From the NCBI RefSeq assembly GCF_018860705.1, contig NZ_JAHKQA010000072.1, positions 310,001 through 374,000 on the forward strand: a DNA stretch of 64,000 bases, read 5' to 3'. The translations under genes and the position numbers were made by a program. The first letter of the stretch is position 1; every line of letters begins with the position of its first letter. The stretch is from Citreicella sp. C3M06. Its GTDB lineage: Bacteria; Pseudomonadota; Alphaproteobacteria; Rhodobacterales; Rhodobacteraceae. Under the pieces are notes generated by a model. That model saw nothing but the letters and a program-made list of their open reading frames with translations, did no database searches and had not been told where the DNA came from. Shown piece after piece: positions 55,530 to 64,000 of the stretch.

Positions 55530-57236
55530 ATGACCCTCAAGACCCTGCTGCTCGGGGCGGTCGCCACGTCCGCGCTGGCCCCGGCCGCCTATGCCGAGCG
55601 AGGCGAGGACGGGCACGTCAACATCATCTACTGGCAGGCGCCGTCGATCATGACGCCCTACCTGTCGGGCGGCACCAAGGACATCGAGGCCGCCAGCCTC
55701 GTTCTGGAACCGCTGGGTCGCTACGACCAGACCGGCGCGCTGGTGCCCTATCTCGCGGCCGAGATCCCCACCGTCGAGAACGGCGGCGTCTCCGAAGACC
55801 TGACCACCATCACGTGGAAGCTCAAGGAAGGGCTGACCTGGTCCGATGGCACCCCGCTGACCTCTGCCGACGTGAAATTCACCGCCGATTACTGCATGGA
55901 CCCCGAAGGCGGCTGCGCGCAGCTGGCCAAGTTCGACCATATTTCGGAAATCGAAACGCCGGATGATCTGACCATCATCGTGCATTTCGACAAGGCAATG
56001 CCGAACCCCTACGGCCCGTTCATGGGTGGCCAGTCACCGATTCTGCAAAAGGCGCAGTTCGAATCCTGCATGGGCGCGGCGGCATCGACCTGCACCGAGG
56101 CCAACTTCAAGCCGGTCGGCACCGGCCCGTTCGTGGTTGACGAGTTCAAGCCCAACGATGTGATCTCGCTGTCGGCCAACCCCAACTACCGCGATCCGGC
56201 CAAGCCCGCCTTTGCCACCGCGACCCTCAAGGGCGGCGGCGATGCGGAATCGGCGGCCCGGGCCGTGCTTCAGACCGGCGAGATGGATTACGCGTGGAAC
56301 CTGCAGCTGGCCCCCGACGTGCTGGCCTCGATGGCCGAAGCCGGCGCCGGTGTACCTGTGTCGGCCTTCGGCACGCTGGTCGAGCGCATCGAAATGAACA
56401 TGACCGACCCCTCGCCCGACCTGCCCGAGGGTGAGCGCGCGACCGTGGCTCATCCGCACCCGATCCTGTCGGATCTGAACGTGCGCAAGGCGCTGTCGAT
56501 GGCCATCGACCGCGATCTGCTGGTCGAGGTCGGCTACGGTCAGGCTGGTCGTGCCACCTGTAACCTCGTGCCCGCGCCCGAGATGTACGCCAGCCCCAAC
56601 ACCGACTGCCTGACGCAGGATCTGGACGGCGCCAAGGCGCTGCTCGAAGAGGCCGGCTGGACCGACAGCGATGGCGACGGCATCCGCGACAAGGACGGCG
56701 AAAAGCTTTCGCTGCTGTACCAAAGCTCGACCAACGCCGTGCGTCAGGATTTTCAGGCCCTGATCAAGGATTGGTGGAACCAGATCGGTGTCGAGGTCGA
56801 ACTGCGCAATGTCGACAGCTCGGTGTTCTTCGGCGGCGATCCCGGTTCGCCCGACACTTTCCAGAAGTTCTATGCCGACGTGGAAATGTACGCCAACAAC
56901 TTCGATGGCACCGATCCGCAGAGCTATCTGCAGATGTACCGCTGCGGCAACGAGCCCAAGCCCTCGTCGCAATGGCAGGGCGAAAACATCAACCGCTACT
57001 GCGATCCCGCCTATGATGCGCTGCTCGACGAGCTGGCCGCCACTGGCGAGCTGTCCAAGCGCGGCGAGATCGCCAAGAAGCTGAACGAGATGCTGACCAA
57101 AGACAGCTACACCATCGTTCCGCTGGTCGACCGTGGCCGCGTTTCGGCCCATTCCAACAGCCTTGGCGGCGTGATCCTGAACACTTGGGATTCCGAGCTC
57201 TGGAACGCCGCGGACTGGTACCGCATCGACGGCTGA
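55530..57236 (+). CDS. Oligopeptide-type ABC transporter substrate-binding protein
   Basis: 568 residues, periplasmic. Signal peptide MTLKTLLLGAVATSALAPAA with AYA cleavage, then an SBP_bac_5 protein (LTWSDGTPLTSADVKFTADY, VGTGPFVVDEFKPNDVISLS, LNVRKALSMAIDRD). AAGGAGAG precedes the ATG. The insert DSDGDGIRDKDG resembles a calcium-binding loop. Likely takes up peptides or similar compounds. Confidence 0.95.
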   Translation: MTLKTLLLGAVATSALAPAAYAERGEDGHVNIIYWQAPSIMTPYLSGGTKDIEAASLVLEPLGRYDQTGALVPYLAAEIPTVENGGVSEDLTTITWKLKEGLTWSDGTPLTSADVKFTADYCMDPEGGCAQLAKFDHISEIETPDDLTIIVHFDKAMPNPYGPFMGGQSPILQKAQFESCMGAAASTCTEANFKPVGTGPFVVDEFKPNDVISLSANPNYRDPAKPAFATATLKGGGDAESAARAVLQTGEMDYAWNLQLAPDVLASMAEAGAGVPVSAFGTLVERIEMNMTDPSPDLPEGERATVAHPHPILSDLNVRKALSMAIDRDLLVEVGYGQAGRATCNLVPAPEMYASPNTDCLTQDLDGAKALLEEAGWTDSDGDGIRDKDGEKLSLLYQSSTNAVRQDFQALIKDWWNQIGVEVELRNVDSSVFFGGDPGSPDTFQKFYADVEMYANNFDGTDPQSYLQMYRCGNEPKPSSQWQGENINRYCDPAYDALLDELAATGELSKRGEIAKKLNEMLTKDSYTIVPLVDRGRVSAHSNSLGGVILNTWDSELWNAADWYRIDG

Positions 57237-57406
57237 TGCCGTCTTGGCGCGCCCTCGGACGGGGGCGCGCCTGATTTTCGGGCGTCTTGCCAGCGGCAAG
57301 GCCCGTTTTCCGTAACGCTGCCCGTTGCAGGGTGGCGCCCGCGCCGCTAGAGCGCGATGAAACGGAACCGCTTCGCCAGCCGCGCCCAGACCGGAGGCCA
57401 CCGACC

Positions 57407-58444
57407 ATGCTGACATTCGCCGTAAGGCGCCTATTGCTGTCCATTCCGACGCTGCTGTTCATCAGCTTCGTCATCTTCATGCTGCTTCAGCTCGCCCCCG
57501 GCGATCCGATGGCGCAGGTGCCACTGACAGTGCCACCAGACGTGAAGGAAAAGATGCGTCAGGCGCTGGGTCTCGGAGAGCCGCCGCTGGTGCAATACTG
57601 GAAATGGCTGGTGCAGGTGTTCTGGACCGAGCCGAAGATTTTCATCGACTGGCTGACCCGCGATTCCTTTCTGCTGGGCTGGCTGCCCGATACCCATCTG
57701 TATCAGAACGAACTTCGCGTGCTCAGCTGGCAGACCCGCTCGCCGGTGATGGACATCGTGCTGCAACGCCTCCCTCAGACACTGTGGGTGGTGGGGCTGT
57801 CGTATATCGTCGGCATCCTGATCGCGCTGCCCATCGGCATCTATTCCGCCTACCGGCAATATTCGGTGTTCGATCAGGCCGGCACCTTTGTCACCATGGT
57901 CGGCTTTTCGATCCCGCCGTTCTTTACCGGGCCGCTGCTGATCGTGATCTTTTCGGTCTATCTTGGCTGGTTCCCGTCGATCTATGACACCACCCATGTG
58001 GTCAATGACTGGGACAGCTTCACCGTGCAGCTGCGCCAGATGGTCATGCCGATCATGGTGTTGGCGCTGCAGACCACGGCACAGCTGTCGCGCTACATGC
58101 GCGCCTCGATGCTGGACAATCTAGGGCAGGATTACGTGCGCACCGCGCGGGCCAAGGGGCTGTCCGAAGCCATCGTGGTCATGGTGCATGTGCTGCGCAA
58201 TTCGATGATTCCGGTGGTCACGGTGATTGCGCTGGGGGTTCCGGCGATCTTTGGCGGCGCGATCATTACCGAGAACGTCTTCAAGGTGAACGGCATCGGC
58301 CAGCTGCTGCTGACGGCGCTGTTTGCCAATGATCTGCCGATGGTGATGACCCTGACCTTCATCTTCGCCTTCCTGATCGTGACCTTCAACCTGATCGCCG
58401 ATGTGCTTTACGGCCTGCTCGACCCGAGGATCCGCTATGACTGA
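57407..58444 (+). CDS. Oligopeptide-type ABC transporter permease (DppB-like)
   Basis: 345 residues with six membrane segments. N-terminal LTFAVRRLLLSIPTLLFISF and the family APGDPM, then EAA loop DYVRTARAKGLSEAIVVMVH and C-terminal DVLYGLLDPRIRYD. Has a longer periplasmic loop (about 75-125) than DppB. Overlaps the next gene by 8 bp. Confidence 0.95.
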   Translation: MLTFAVRRLLLSIPTLLFISFVIFMLLQLAPGDPMAQVPLTVPPDVKEKMRQALGLGEPPLVQYWKWLVQVFWTEPKIFIDWLTRDSFLLGWLPDTHLYQNELRVLSWQTRSPVMDIVLQRLPQTLWVVGLSYIVGILIALPIGIYSAYRQYSVFDQAGTFVTMVGFSIPPFFTGPLLIVIFSVYLGWFPSIYDTTHVVNDWDSFTVQLRQMVMPIMVLALQTTAQLSRYMRASMLDNLGQDYVRTARAKGLSEAIVVMVHVLRNSMIPVVTVIALGVPAIFGGAIITENVFKVNGIGQLLLTALFANDLPMVMTLTFIFAFLIVTFNLIADVLYGLLDPRIRYD

Positions 58445-59441
58445 CAGCCCGCAGGACGATCTGATTGTGGCCGCCCCCGAAACCGTGGCCCCCATCGAAG
58501 CGCTCAGGGACAAGGGGCCGGATGCCCCGCCCCGGTCGAAATGGAAAGACGTCTGGGCGCAGTTCCGCAAACACCGGGGCGCGATGATCGGCGCCTTCTT
58601 CCTGATGCTGATCACCTTCGGTGTGCTGCTTGGCCCCTACCTGTGGACGCTGGATGCGCAAAAGCTCGATATCCGGGCCAAGGACATGCGCCCGATCTAT
58701 ACCGCGCTGTGGAACCCCGAGGCCAAGACCGGCTGGAACCATCCGCTCGGCTCCGACCAGCTGGGGCGCGACAACCTGGCGCAGCTGATCGCGGGTGGGC
58801 GGGCCTCGATGGCGGTGGGCTGGGCGGCGATGCTGCTGTCGCTGATCATTGGCACCGGGGTCGGCGTGGTTGCGGGGTTCTTCAAGAGGCTCGACGGGCC
58901 GCTGATGCGGCTGACCGACCTGTTCCTGAGCCTGCCGATCCTGCCGCTGCTGCTGGTGGCGGTCACGCTGTTCCGCCAACCGCTGCGCGCCAATTTCGGC
59001 CCCGAGGGCGGCATGTTCATCCTGATCGTCGCCGTGGTCGGCATCACCTCGTGGATGCCGACGGCGCGGATCGTGCGCGGCGATGTGCTTGCGCTCAAGG
59101 AGCGGGAATTCGTGCTGGCGGCGCGCTCCATCGGCACGCGTCCCTTTGCCATCATCCGGCGCCACCTGCTGCCCAACGTGCTCTCGCCGATCATGGTGTC
59201 GGCGACGCTGGGCCTTGCCACCGCGATCATCACAGAATCCGCGCTGAGCTTTCTGGGCGTTGGCTTTCCATCGGACTTTCCGACATGGGGCAAGATGCTG
59301 GCCGATGCTGTCGCCCGGATGGAGGATTACCCCGAACGCGTCGTTCTGCCGGGTATCGCGATCTCGCTGACGGTGCTGGGGGTCAATTACCTTGGCGACG
59401 GCCTGCGCGACGCACTCGATCCGCGCATCCGGGGCCGCTAG
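58437..59441 (+). CDS. Oligopeptide-type ABC transporter permease (DppC-like)
   Basis: 334 residues: soluble N-terminal tail, then six membrane segments. Landmarks HPLGSDQLGRDNLAQLIAGG, EAA-loop LAARSIGTRPFAIIRRHLLP and LSFLGVGFPSDFPTWGKML are typical of DppC/OppC. Ends NYLGDGLRDALDPRIRGR. Completes the importer together with the fused ATPase. Confidence 0.95.
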   Translation: MTDSPQDDLIVAAPETVAPIEALRDKGPDAPPRSKWKDVWAQFRKHRGAMIGAFFLMLITFGVLLGPYLWTLDAQKLDIRAKDMRPIYTALWNPEAKTGWNHPLGSDQLGRDNLAQLIAGGRASMAVGWAAMLLSLIIGTGVGVVAGFFKRLDGPLMRLTDLFLSLPILPLLLVAVTLFRQPLRANFGPEGGMFILIVAVVGITSWMPTARIVRGDVLALKEREFVLAARSIGTRPFAIIRRHLLPNVLSPIMVSATLGLATAIITESALSFLGVGFPSDFPTWGKMLADAVARMEDYPERVVLPGIAISLTVLGVNYLGDGLRDALDPRIRGR

Positions 59442-59450
59442 AATATCAAC

Positions 59451-59474
59451 GGTGTCGGGGCTTGCCCCGGCACC
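59451..59474 (+). terminator. Strong hairpin after the permease operon
   Basis: GGTGTCGGGG-CTTG-CCCCGGCACC (10-bp stem, one G-U pair) 9 bp after the stop, without a clear U-tract. Probable 3' transcript end or stabiliser. Confidence 0.5.
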
Positions 59475-59790
59475 TGTGTGTTGCGCAGACCGCTACTACA
59501 AATTTATTGCACCCAGAAAGCTATATCCGAAGACCGCGTTCTCAAGCCGTCTTCGGCGAGCATTGATGTCCGCTCAGTGGAACAGAGCCCCCATTTGCCA
59601 GTCGTCTCTCAATGACTGGACTCAGCCCGAAGCGGATGTGGCGGTCTAGCACGTCGGGCGGAAGCCGGACATTCACTGCCCGTTTGCGAATAAACGCAAT
59701 TCTCAGGTTACGATTCAACAAGTCGAGCTTAACACCCGCTGCGGGCATGGCTATCTTGTTGCAGAGAGCATTGGCAACAACGAGATATAG
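59475..59790. other. AT-richer gap at the start of an accessory patch
   Basis: No reliable gene. A minus-strand frame (59542 to about 59755, MPAAGVKLDLLNRNLR...) contains RKRAVNVRLPPDVLDRHIR and could be a remnant of a small coding gene, but it has no clear ribosome binding site. Base composition departs from the flanking operons. Confidence 0.4.
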
Positions 59791-60507
59791 ATGGCTCTGG
59801 ACGTACTCCACTACTATTGCGACTGCAGCAGCTACGCGGGTGACAACAAGTACGCTGTCGTCGGCGGCATTGCAGTCAAGGCTCACATGGTTGACCTCCT
59901 AAACGGCAAGGTCCAGTCGTTAAAGGAGGGGATCGGTATGCAGAGCGAGTTCAAGTGGAGTGAATATCGCGGTGGCAGGAAGAAAGCGACGTATGAGGCG
60001 TTAATCGACCTTTTCTATGAGGCGATCGACCTGCACTATATGCATTTCCATGCGATGATTGTCGATTTTGATGAATTCGATCATCACAAGAAAGGACGTG
60101 GAGCGCCGCATCTATCCGTAAATAAGATGTACTACCAGCTTATGCTTCATGAAGTTTGCAGGCGGTATGGAGACAAGTGGCGCATAGTCATGTTCCCGGA
60201 TCATGGGCCGGATTCTTATCAAATTGGCGACTACAGAAACGGGATTTGCGGGCAAGCGTATAAGAGGTACACCGCTAAACCGAACTGTCTTAGAGAGATC
60301 CACCCAACTGCATCAAAGAAGGTCGGTCTTCTGCAAATGACAGACGTGATCATTGGGGCAATGGCTGCGCATCGTGAAGACAGATCGGTGAAAGCGGTGA
60401 AGGCTGACCTGCGAGACTACGTGATGGCGAAAAGCCCGATTTCTGACCTGTCAACAGACTCCCATCGAGACGAGCGGCAGTTCTCTATTTGGAACTTCAA
60501 CTGTTAA
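59791..60507 (+). CDS. DUF3800 domain-containing protein
   Basis: 238 residues. DUF3800 (RNase H-like fold) pattern: N-terminal acidic strand VLHYYCDCSSYAGDNKYAVV (family usually DESG, here DCSS), central EFKWSEYRGGRKKATYEALI, and C-terminal KKVGLLQMTDVIIGAMAAHR. Codon use is AT-richer than in neighbours (many AAG, GAT, TAT, TTT), a sign of horizontal transfer. DUF3800 genes often occur in defence islands and mobile elements, but their biochemical role is not settled. No partner gene is adjacent. Confidence 0.82.
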   Translation: MALDVLHYYCDCSSYAGDNKYAVVGGIAVKAHMVDLLNGKVQSLKEGIGMQSEFKWSEYRGGRKKATYEALIDLFYEAIDLHYMHFHAMIVDFDEFDHHKKGRGAPHLSVNKMYYQLMLHEVCRRYGDKWRIVMFPDHGPDSYQIGDYRNGICGQAYKRYTAKPNCLREIHPTASKKVGLLQMTDVIIGAMAAHREDRSVKAVKADLRDYVMAKSPISDLSTDSHRDERQFSIWNFNC

Positions 60508-60786
60508 GAGGATTCACACGCGACAGCCTATCGGTTCTCCCGAGGAGACTGGTCTGGCCAGCCGGTTCAACTGCCGCGAGCTAAGAACAGCATACTATGC
60601 GCTGCCTGACATTCAAGGTTTCTCTTCTTAAACATCAAAAGCGTGATCAACGGACGGCAAGGAGGCGGCTCATGCCACGACTTTGCAAAGCCCGCTTTCT
60701 GCGCATAGCAGTCGTTCACTACCGAGCGCTGCATCCGACAAAACGGGCACGAAAGCTCATCTAGCGGCCTGCCCAGCCACTCCGGG
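60508..60786. other. Gap after the DUF3800 gene
   Basis: Mixed-composition sequence. The minus-strand frame 60567-60815 (with CPFCRMQRSVVNDC) overlaps the 3' end of the anti-sigma gene and lacks a ribosome binding site or family resemblance. Probably the right edge of the accessory patch. Confidence 0.4.
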
Positions 60787-61494
60787 CTAGTCGCCTCGCG
60801 GCAACATGGTGGCAAGCGTCAGCACCGGGCCCGTCGGGCCTGCTTCTGGCGAGCCGCCCAGCGGTTCGTCCGAGATCGCGACCGTGGCGCCGGGCACCTG
60901 CTCCGCCAATTCGTCGGACAGCGGAATTTCTGTCAGCGTGACGTCTTGCAGCAGGCCGATCGAGACCGGCGTATTGCTGCCTTTGGGGATCAGCCAGAGC
61001 TCGAGCGAGCGATCCTGCGGCAGCGTGCCCGCATCGCGCCGCACCATGAAAGTCTGGCTGTCGGGCGCGTAATGCGCCAGCAGCACCAGCTCGGGCGCGC
61101 GGATTTCCAGATCGGCCCACAGGTCGGGCGCATTCCCGGTATCGAGCAGCCCCGAGAAGCTGACGCCCCAAGCGATGGCCGCAGCGGTAATGGCCCCGAG
61201 CAGATAGGGCACAAGCTGCCGCCAGACCGGCTTGCGCGCCGCGCCGAACAGCTGCGCCTCGAGACGGTGCAGAACCTGCGGCGGTGCCTCCTGCGGTGCG
61301 ATCCTCTCCGCGAAGCTGGCGAAATATTCCTGCCAAGCGGCCACGTCCTGTTCCAGATCGAGATCATCCAGCAGGCGCTTTTCGAACGCCTTGCGCTCTG
61401 GCGCCGGCAGCAGGCCGAGCACATATTCCGCCGCTGCGGCTTCCCAGCCGCCGGGGAAATCTCTGGGAAGGTCATGGTCCGCCGGTCCGCTCAT
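60787..61494 (-). CDS. Anti-sigma factor (RskA-like)
   Basis: 235 residues. The N-terminal sigma-binding helical region (about 15-85) has AAAEYVLGLLPAPERKAFEK, the typical anti-sigma signature. One membrane helix (about 93-115, LVPYLLGAITAAAIAWGVSF) is followed by a periplasmic RskA-type domain (SLELWLIPKGSNTPVSIGLL). The ATG overlaps the sigma-factor stop by 4 bp. It should hold the sigma factor inactive at the membrane until an unknown signal. Confidence 0.92.
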   Translation of the reverse strand: MSGPADHDLPRDFPGGWEAAAAEYVLGLLPAPERKAFEKRLLDDLDLEQDVAAWQEYFASFAERIAPQEAPPQVLHRLEAQLFGAARKPVWRQLVPYLLGAITAAAIAWGVSFSGLLDTGNAPDLWADLEIRAPELVLLAHYAPDSQTFMVRRDAGTLPQDRSLELWLIPKGSNTPVSIGLLQDVTLTEIPLSDELAEQVPGATVAISDEPLGGSPEAGPTGPVLTLATMLPRGD

Positions 61495-62042
61495 CGACCA
61501 AGACACTCCCTGAGCTGCATCAGGCTGCGCCGCAGCCAGGTCCGCACGGTGTTGAGCTTGGTGCCGGTGGCCTCGGCGAGTTCCACGTAGGAAAACCCGT
61601 CGAGATAGGCGCGGCGCACCATCTCGGCCCGCTCGGGCGGCAGTTCGGACAGGCAGCCATGCAGCGCGCGCGACTCGTCGCTGGCCTCGGCCTGCTGCGC
61701 GGGGCCCGGCCCCGGATCGGCGATCTGCTCTGCCGCGTCGATGGGCGCGTAGCGGCGCGCCCTCCCGGAGGCACGGCGTTTGTCGACGGCTGTGTTGCGC
61801 GCCAGCGTGATCAGCCAGGTCATCGGCGAATACCCGTTGACCCGGTACTGCCCGGCGCGTGTCCATATCTTGGCATAAGCTTCCTGTAACGCCTCCTCGG
61901 CCTGTCCCCTGTCGTTCAAGACACGCAGGCACACGCCAAAGAGTTTCGCAGAGGTTCGCCCGTAAAGCGCGCGAAAGGCCGCACGGTCGCCCATGGCGAT
62001 GCGCGAGATGAGTTCTTCAATCTCGGATAAGGGCGTGTTCAC
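61491..62042 (-). CDS. ECF-family RNA polymerase sigma factor
   Basis: 183 residues. Region 2 about 22-88 (LYGRTSAKLFGVCLRVLNDR, EALQEAYAKIWTRA, MTWLITLARNTAVDKRR) and region 4 about 125-180 (LPPERAEMVRRAYLDGFSYV, TVRTWLRRSLMQLRECL). The GTG at 62042 is chosen with AGG 6 bp upstream. It forms a sigma/anti-sigma operon with the membrane RskA-like protein, the SigK-RskA arrangement. Confidence 0.93.
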   Translation of the reverse strand: MNTPLSEIEELISRIAMGDRAAFRALYGRTSAKLFGVCLRVLNDRGQAEEALQEAYAKIWTRAGQYRVNGYSPMTWLITLARNTAVDKRRASGRARRYAPIDAAEQIADPGPGPAQQAEASDESRALHGCLSELPPERAEMVRRAYLDGFSYVELAEATGTKLNTVRTWLRRSLMQLRECLGR

Positions 62043-62195
62043 GTCCAACCTGCCTGCCGGGTGCGTTTCGCCAGAGCCTATCGCGGCGGCATTGGAACGG
62101 CAAACCCCAAAGCATGGGCCGGGCACTCTTGCCCTTGCGCCTGATATCGGGCACCACGGGGCGACAATTCTTGCAAGAAAGACCAGGGGCCGAAG

Positions 62196-63176
62196 ATGAG
62201 CGATATCGACGTCAATGCGAAGCCGACCGAAGAGATCGCGGTGCGCGAAGTGTTCGGCATCGACACCGATATGGTGGTGCACGGATTTGCCGACCGCACC
62301 GATCGGGTGCCGGAGTTGGACAGCACTTACAAATTCGACCCCGATACCACGCTGGCCATCCTTGCAGGGTTCCGCAACAACCGCCGCGTGATGATCCAAG
62401 GCTACCACGGAACGGGTAAGTCGACCCATATCGAACAGGTGGCAAGCCGCCTGAACTGGCCGTCGGTGCGGGTGAACCTCGACAGCCACATCAGCCGGAT
62501 TGACCTGATCGGCAAGGATGCGATCAAGCTGGTCGACGGCAAGCAGACCACGCAATTTCAGGAAGGCATTCTGCCTTGGGCGCTGCGCAACCCCTGCGCC
62601 ATCGTGTTCGACGAATATGATGCGGGCCGCGCCGACGTGATGTTCGTGATCCAGCGCGTGCTGGAGACCGACGGCAAGCTGACGCTGCTGGATCAGAATC
62701 AAGTGCTGACGCCGCACAAGTATTTCCGCATCTTCGCCACCGCGAACACCGTCGGCCTTGGCGACACGACGGGCCTGTATCACGGCACCCAGCAGATCAA
62801 CCAGGGACAGATGGACCGCTGGTCGCTGGTGGCGACGCTCAATTACCTGAGCATCGACGCCGAGGTGAACATCGTTCTGTCCAAGGCGCCGCATTACAAC
62901 AATGAGAAGGGTCGCAAGACCATTCGCCAGATGGTCACGGTGGCCGATTTCACCCGCCGCGCCTTTATGAACGGCGAGCTGTCGACGGTGATGTCGCCGC
63001 GCACGGTGATCGCATGGGCGCAGAATTCGGAAATCTTCCGCAATGTGGGCTACGCCTTCCGCCTGTCCTTCCTCAACAAATGCGACGAGCTTGAACGCCA
63101 GACCGTGGCGGAGTTCTACCAGCGCTGCTTTGATGAAGAACTGCCCGAGAGCGCCGCAAGCCTAAGCATCGCCTGA
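62196..63176 (+). CDS. cobS: Cobaltochelatase subunit CobS
   Basis: AAA+ ATPase subunit of the aerobic CobNST cobalt chelatase that inserts cobalt into hydrogenobyrinate diamide. 326 residues: Walker [11 protein letters not shown] (69-78), Walker [12 protein letters not shown] (about 132-142), [20 protein letters not shown] sensor region. The length and N-terminal [15 protein letters not shown] are typical. cobT, often downstream, is absent because a convergent gene follows. Provides the cofactor route for NrdJ. Confidence 0.96.
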   Translation: MSDIDVNAKPTEEIAVREVFGIDTDMVVHGFADRTDRVPELDSTYKFDPDTTLAILAGFRNNRRVMIQGYHGTGKSTHIEQVASRLNWPSVRVNLDSHISRIDLIGKDAIKLVDGKQTTQFQEGILPWALRNPCAIVFDEYDAGRADVMFVIQRVLETDGKLTLLDQNQVLTPHKYFRIFATANTVGLGDTTGLYHGTQQINQGQMDRWSLVATLNYLSIDAEVNIVLSKAPHYNNEKGRKTIRQMVTVADFTRRAFMNGELSTVMSPRTVIAWAQNSEIFRNVGYAFRLSFLNKCDELERQTVAEFYQRCFDEELPESAASLSIA

Positions 63177-63203
63177 CCCGTTTGCCGCATCGACGGTATC
63201 GAG

Positions 63204-63229
63204 AGCCCCGCCCTTGTGGCGGGGCTTTT
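63204..63229 (+). terminator. Terminator after cobS
   Basis: Perfect 9-bp stem AGCCCCGCC / GGCGGGGCT with a 5-nt loop, followed by TTTTA. It ends at the stop codon of the convergent gene. Confidence 0.85.
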
Positions 63230-64000
63230 ACGTTCCGACGCCGCGAAGCCGCAGCGCGCAAAGCGCCATGCACCCGGCGAGGAGCATGAGCATCGAGGCC
63301 GGAAGCGGCACCGGTGCAAGCGGGGTCAGCAAAAAGGTCCGGTTGGCGTCCGCGCCGAAAAAGCTGCCATCGGTATTGCCAAGGGCGAGGATCTGGCCCG
63401 CGTCATTGATGTCGACCGCCTCGATCAGCGAGATGCCGAGCGCCGGGTCAATGAGCGTATTGAGATCGACCATGCCGCCCTCCATCGCCCAGGAGAAGGC
63501 GGAAAAACCCGCCTCGTCGTCGCCCGCCGAGCCCACGACAATCCCGTTGTTGTTCAGCGCGCTCGGGGTAACGACCGAGAATCCAAGCGCACCCGACTCG
63601 ACAGAGCGGTATTCACTGCCATCCAGATAAAAGCCAGACAGCACGTCGCCCGTGACCTCGCTGCCGGTGATCACTCCGAAATCGTTGATATCATTGCCCG
63701 ATGTCAGCACGGTCGCGCCCGTATCGACCCGATCGTTCAGATCCAGCATCCCGGTCCCAAGGTCCCAGATGAAGGCATGCGGCAGATCGGGCAGGCCGTA
63801 CTGCCATTCGACGTCGCTTTGGCCGACCACCTGACCAGACTCGTTCAGGGCATATGCGTAGGAATACCGGTAATCTGCCGAATAAAGATGGCCGAGGTAG
63901 CGCTGAGACCCGTCCGCGAACCAGACGAAGGCCTCCTCATTGCTGAACCCACTCCAGGCAATGCCGGCGCTCATTCCGCTGTCGTTGATATCGCGCGCGC
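63228..64000 (-). CDS. VPLPA-CTERM-sorted repeat protein, N-terminus beyond the window
   Basis: At least 257 residues; the frame continues past the window end. Contains HAF-type repeats (YALNESGQVVGQSDVEW, GNDINDFGVITGSEV, SALNNNGIVVGSAGDD, VDINDAGQILALGNTDG) and ends with the sorting signal VPLPASMLMLLAGCMALCAL then RLRGVGT: VPLPA motif, hydrophobic stretch and short basic tail. Such proteins are exported and processed by an exosortase-type system, usually linked to exopolysaccharide. No exosortase is seen in the window. Confidence 0.88.
   Translation of the reverse strand, partial: ARDINDSGMSAGIAWSGFSNEEAFVWFADGSQRYLGHLYSADYRYSYAYALNESGQVVGQSDVEWQYGLPDLPHAFIWDLGTGMLDLNDRVDTGATVLTSGNDINDFGVITGSEVTGDVLSGFYLDGSEYRSVESGALGFSVVTPSALNNNGIVVGSAGDDEAGFSAFSWAMEGGMVDLNTLIDPALGISLIEAVDINDAGQILALGNTDGSFFGADANRTFLLTPLAPVPLPASMLMLLAGCMALCALRLRGVGT

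Noticed and set aside
59542-59886. Minus-strand 114-codon frame before DUF3800
   Set aside because: It overlaps the start of the DUF3800 gene antisense and shows no family resemblance strong enough for a call; noted only as a possible remnant.
60567-60815. Minus-strand 82-codon frame with a CxxC-like motif
   Set aside because: It overlaps the anti-sigma gene end, has no ribosome binding site and resembles no family.
1-64000. CRISPR arrays, insertion sequences, prophage genes or rRNA
   Set aside because: I saw no regularly spaced repeats, transposase or phage structural motifs, and no rRNA-like sequence. Only the dispersed palindromic repeat pair and the DUF3800 patch look accessory.

Overview
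The window reads as a chromosomal stretch of an alphaproteobacterium of the Rhodobacteraceae (Roseobacter-type). Most of it is GC-rich (by eye about 65% GC) with strongly C/G-biased third codon positions. It holds a PstSCAB-PhoU-PhoB cluster with long PstA/PstC permeases, a class II DAHP synthase, a B12-dependent ribonucleotide reductase, CobS, and a VPLPA-CTERM sorting signal. Family placement is inferred from gene content, not from a 16S gene.

Layout. 1-1117: the 3' end of aroQ, then a LuxR-type regulator. 1582-3358: rpsB-tsf (minus). 3520-11050: phoR, pstS, pstC, pstA, pstB, phoU, phoB (minus) with a strong Pho box before pstS. 11162-13217: yicC, gmk and a gamma-carbonic-anhydrase-like gene (minus). 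13454-14146: a PAS protein. 14337-15248: galU (minus), divergent from gpsA, a HAD phosphatase and ggpS (15691-19109), which together look like a glucosylglycerol compatible-solute operon. 19172-21143: a DUF4174 protein and DAHP synthase. 21312-27753: a GlxA-type regulator and a complete LIV/HAAT ABC transporter. 27874-31102: two small unknown genes, an XRE-cupin regulator divergent from an acyl-CoA synthetase, and a small secreted protein. 31264-34899: nrdJ, preceded by a control region with a candidate NrdR box and two perfect DnaA boxes. 35425-37254: tRNA-Pro, a DUF192 protein, a double cold-shock-domain protein and pdxH (minus). 37360-43558: fabI, gpt, an aminotransferase, a PpiD-like foldase and trpE (plus). 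43670-44961: an esterase and an AlkA-type glycosylase. 45080-46279: an MFS transporter. 46365-50800: mltG, fabF, a glycosyltransferase-like protein, cytochrome b561 and cytochrome c' (minus). 50924-59441: two M20 peptidases and an oligopeptide ABC transporter. 59442-60786: a more AT-rich accessory patch with a DUF3800 gene. 60787-64000: an ECF sigma/anti-sigma pair, cobS and a truncated VPLPA-CTERM protein.

How the genes work together. Phosphate starvation would be sensed and answered by PhoR-PhoB-PstSCAB-PhoU. The gpsA-HAD-ggpS operon would turn DHAP and a nucleotide-activated glucose into the osmolyte glucosylglycerol, which fits a marine or saline habitat. NrdJ needs adenosylcobalamin, and CobS belongs to aerobic cobalamin synthesis. 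The two M20 amidohydrolases beside the peptide ABC system suggest uptake and breakdown of peptides or N-acyl amino acids. Genes were recognised from protein motifs and family resemblance by eye; no database search was run.
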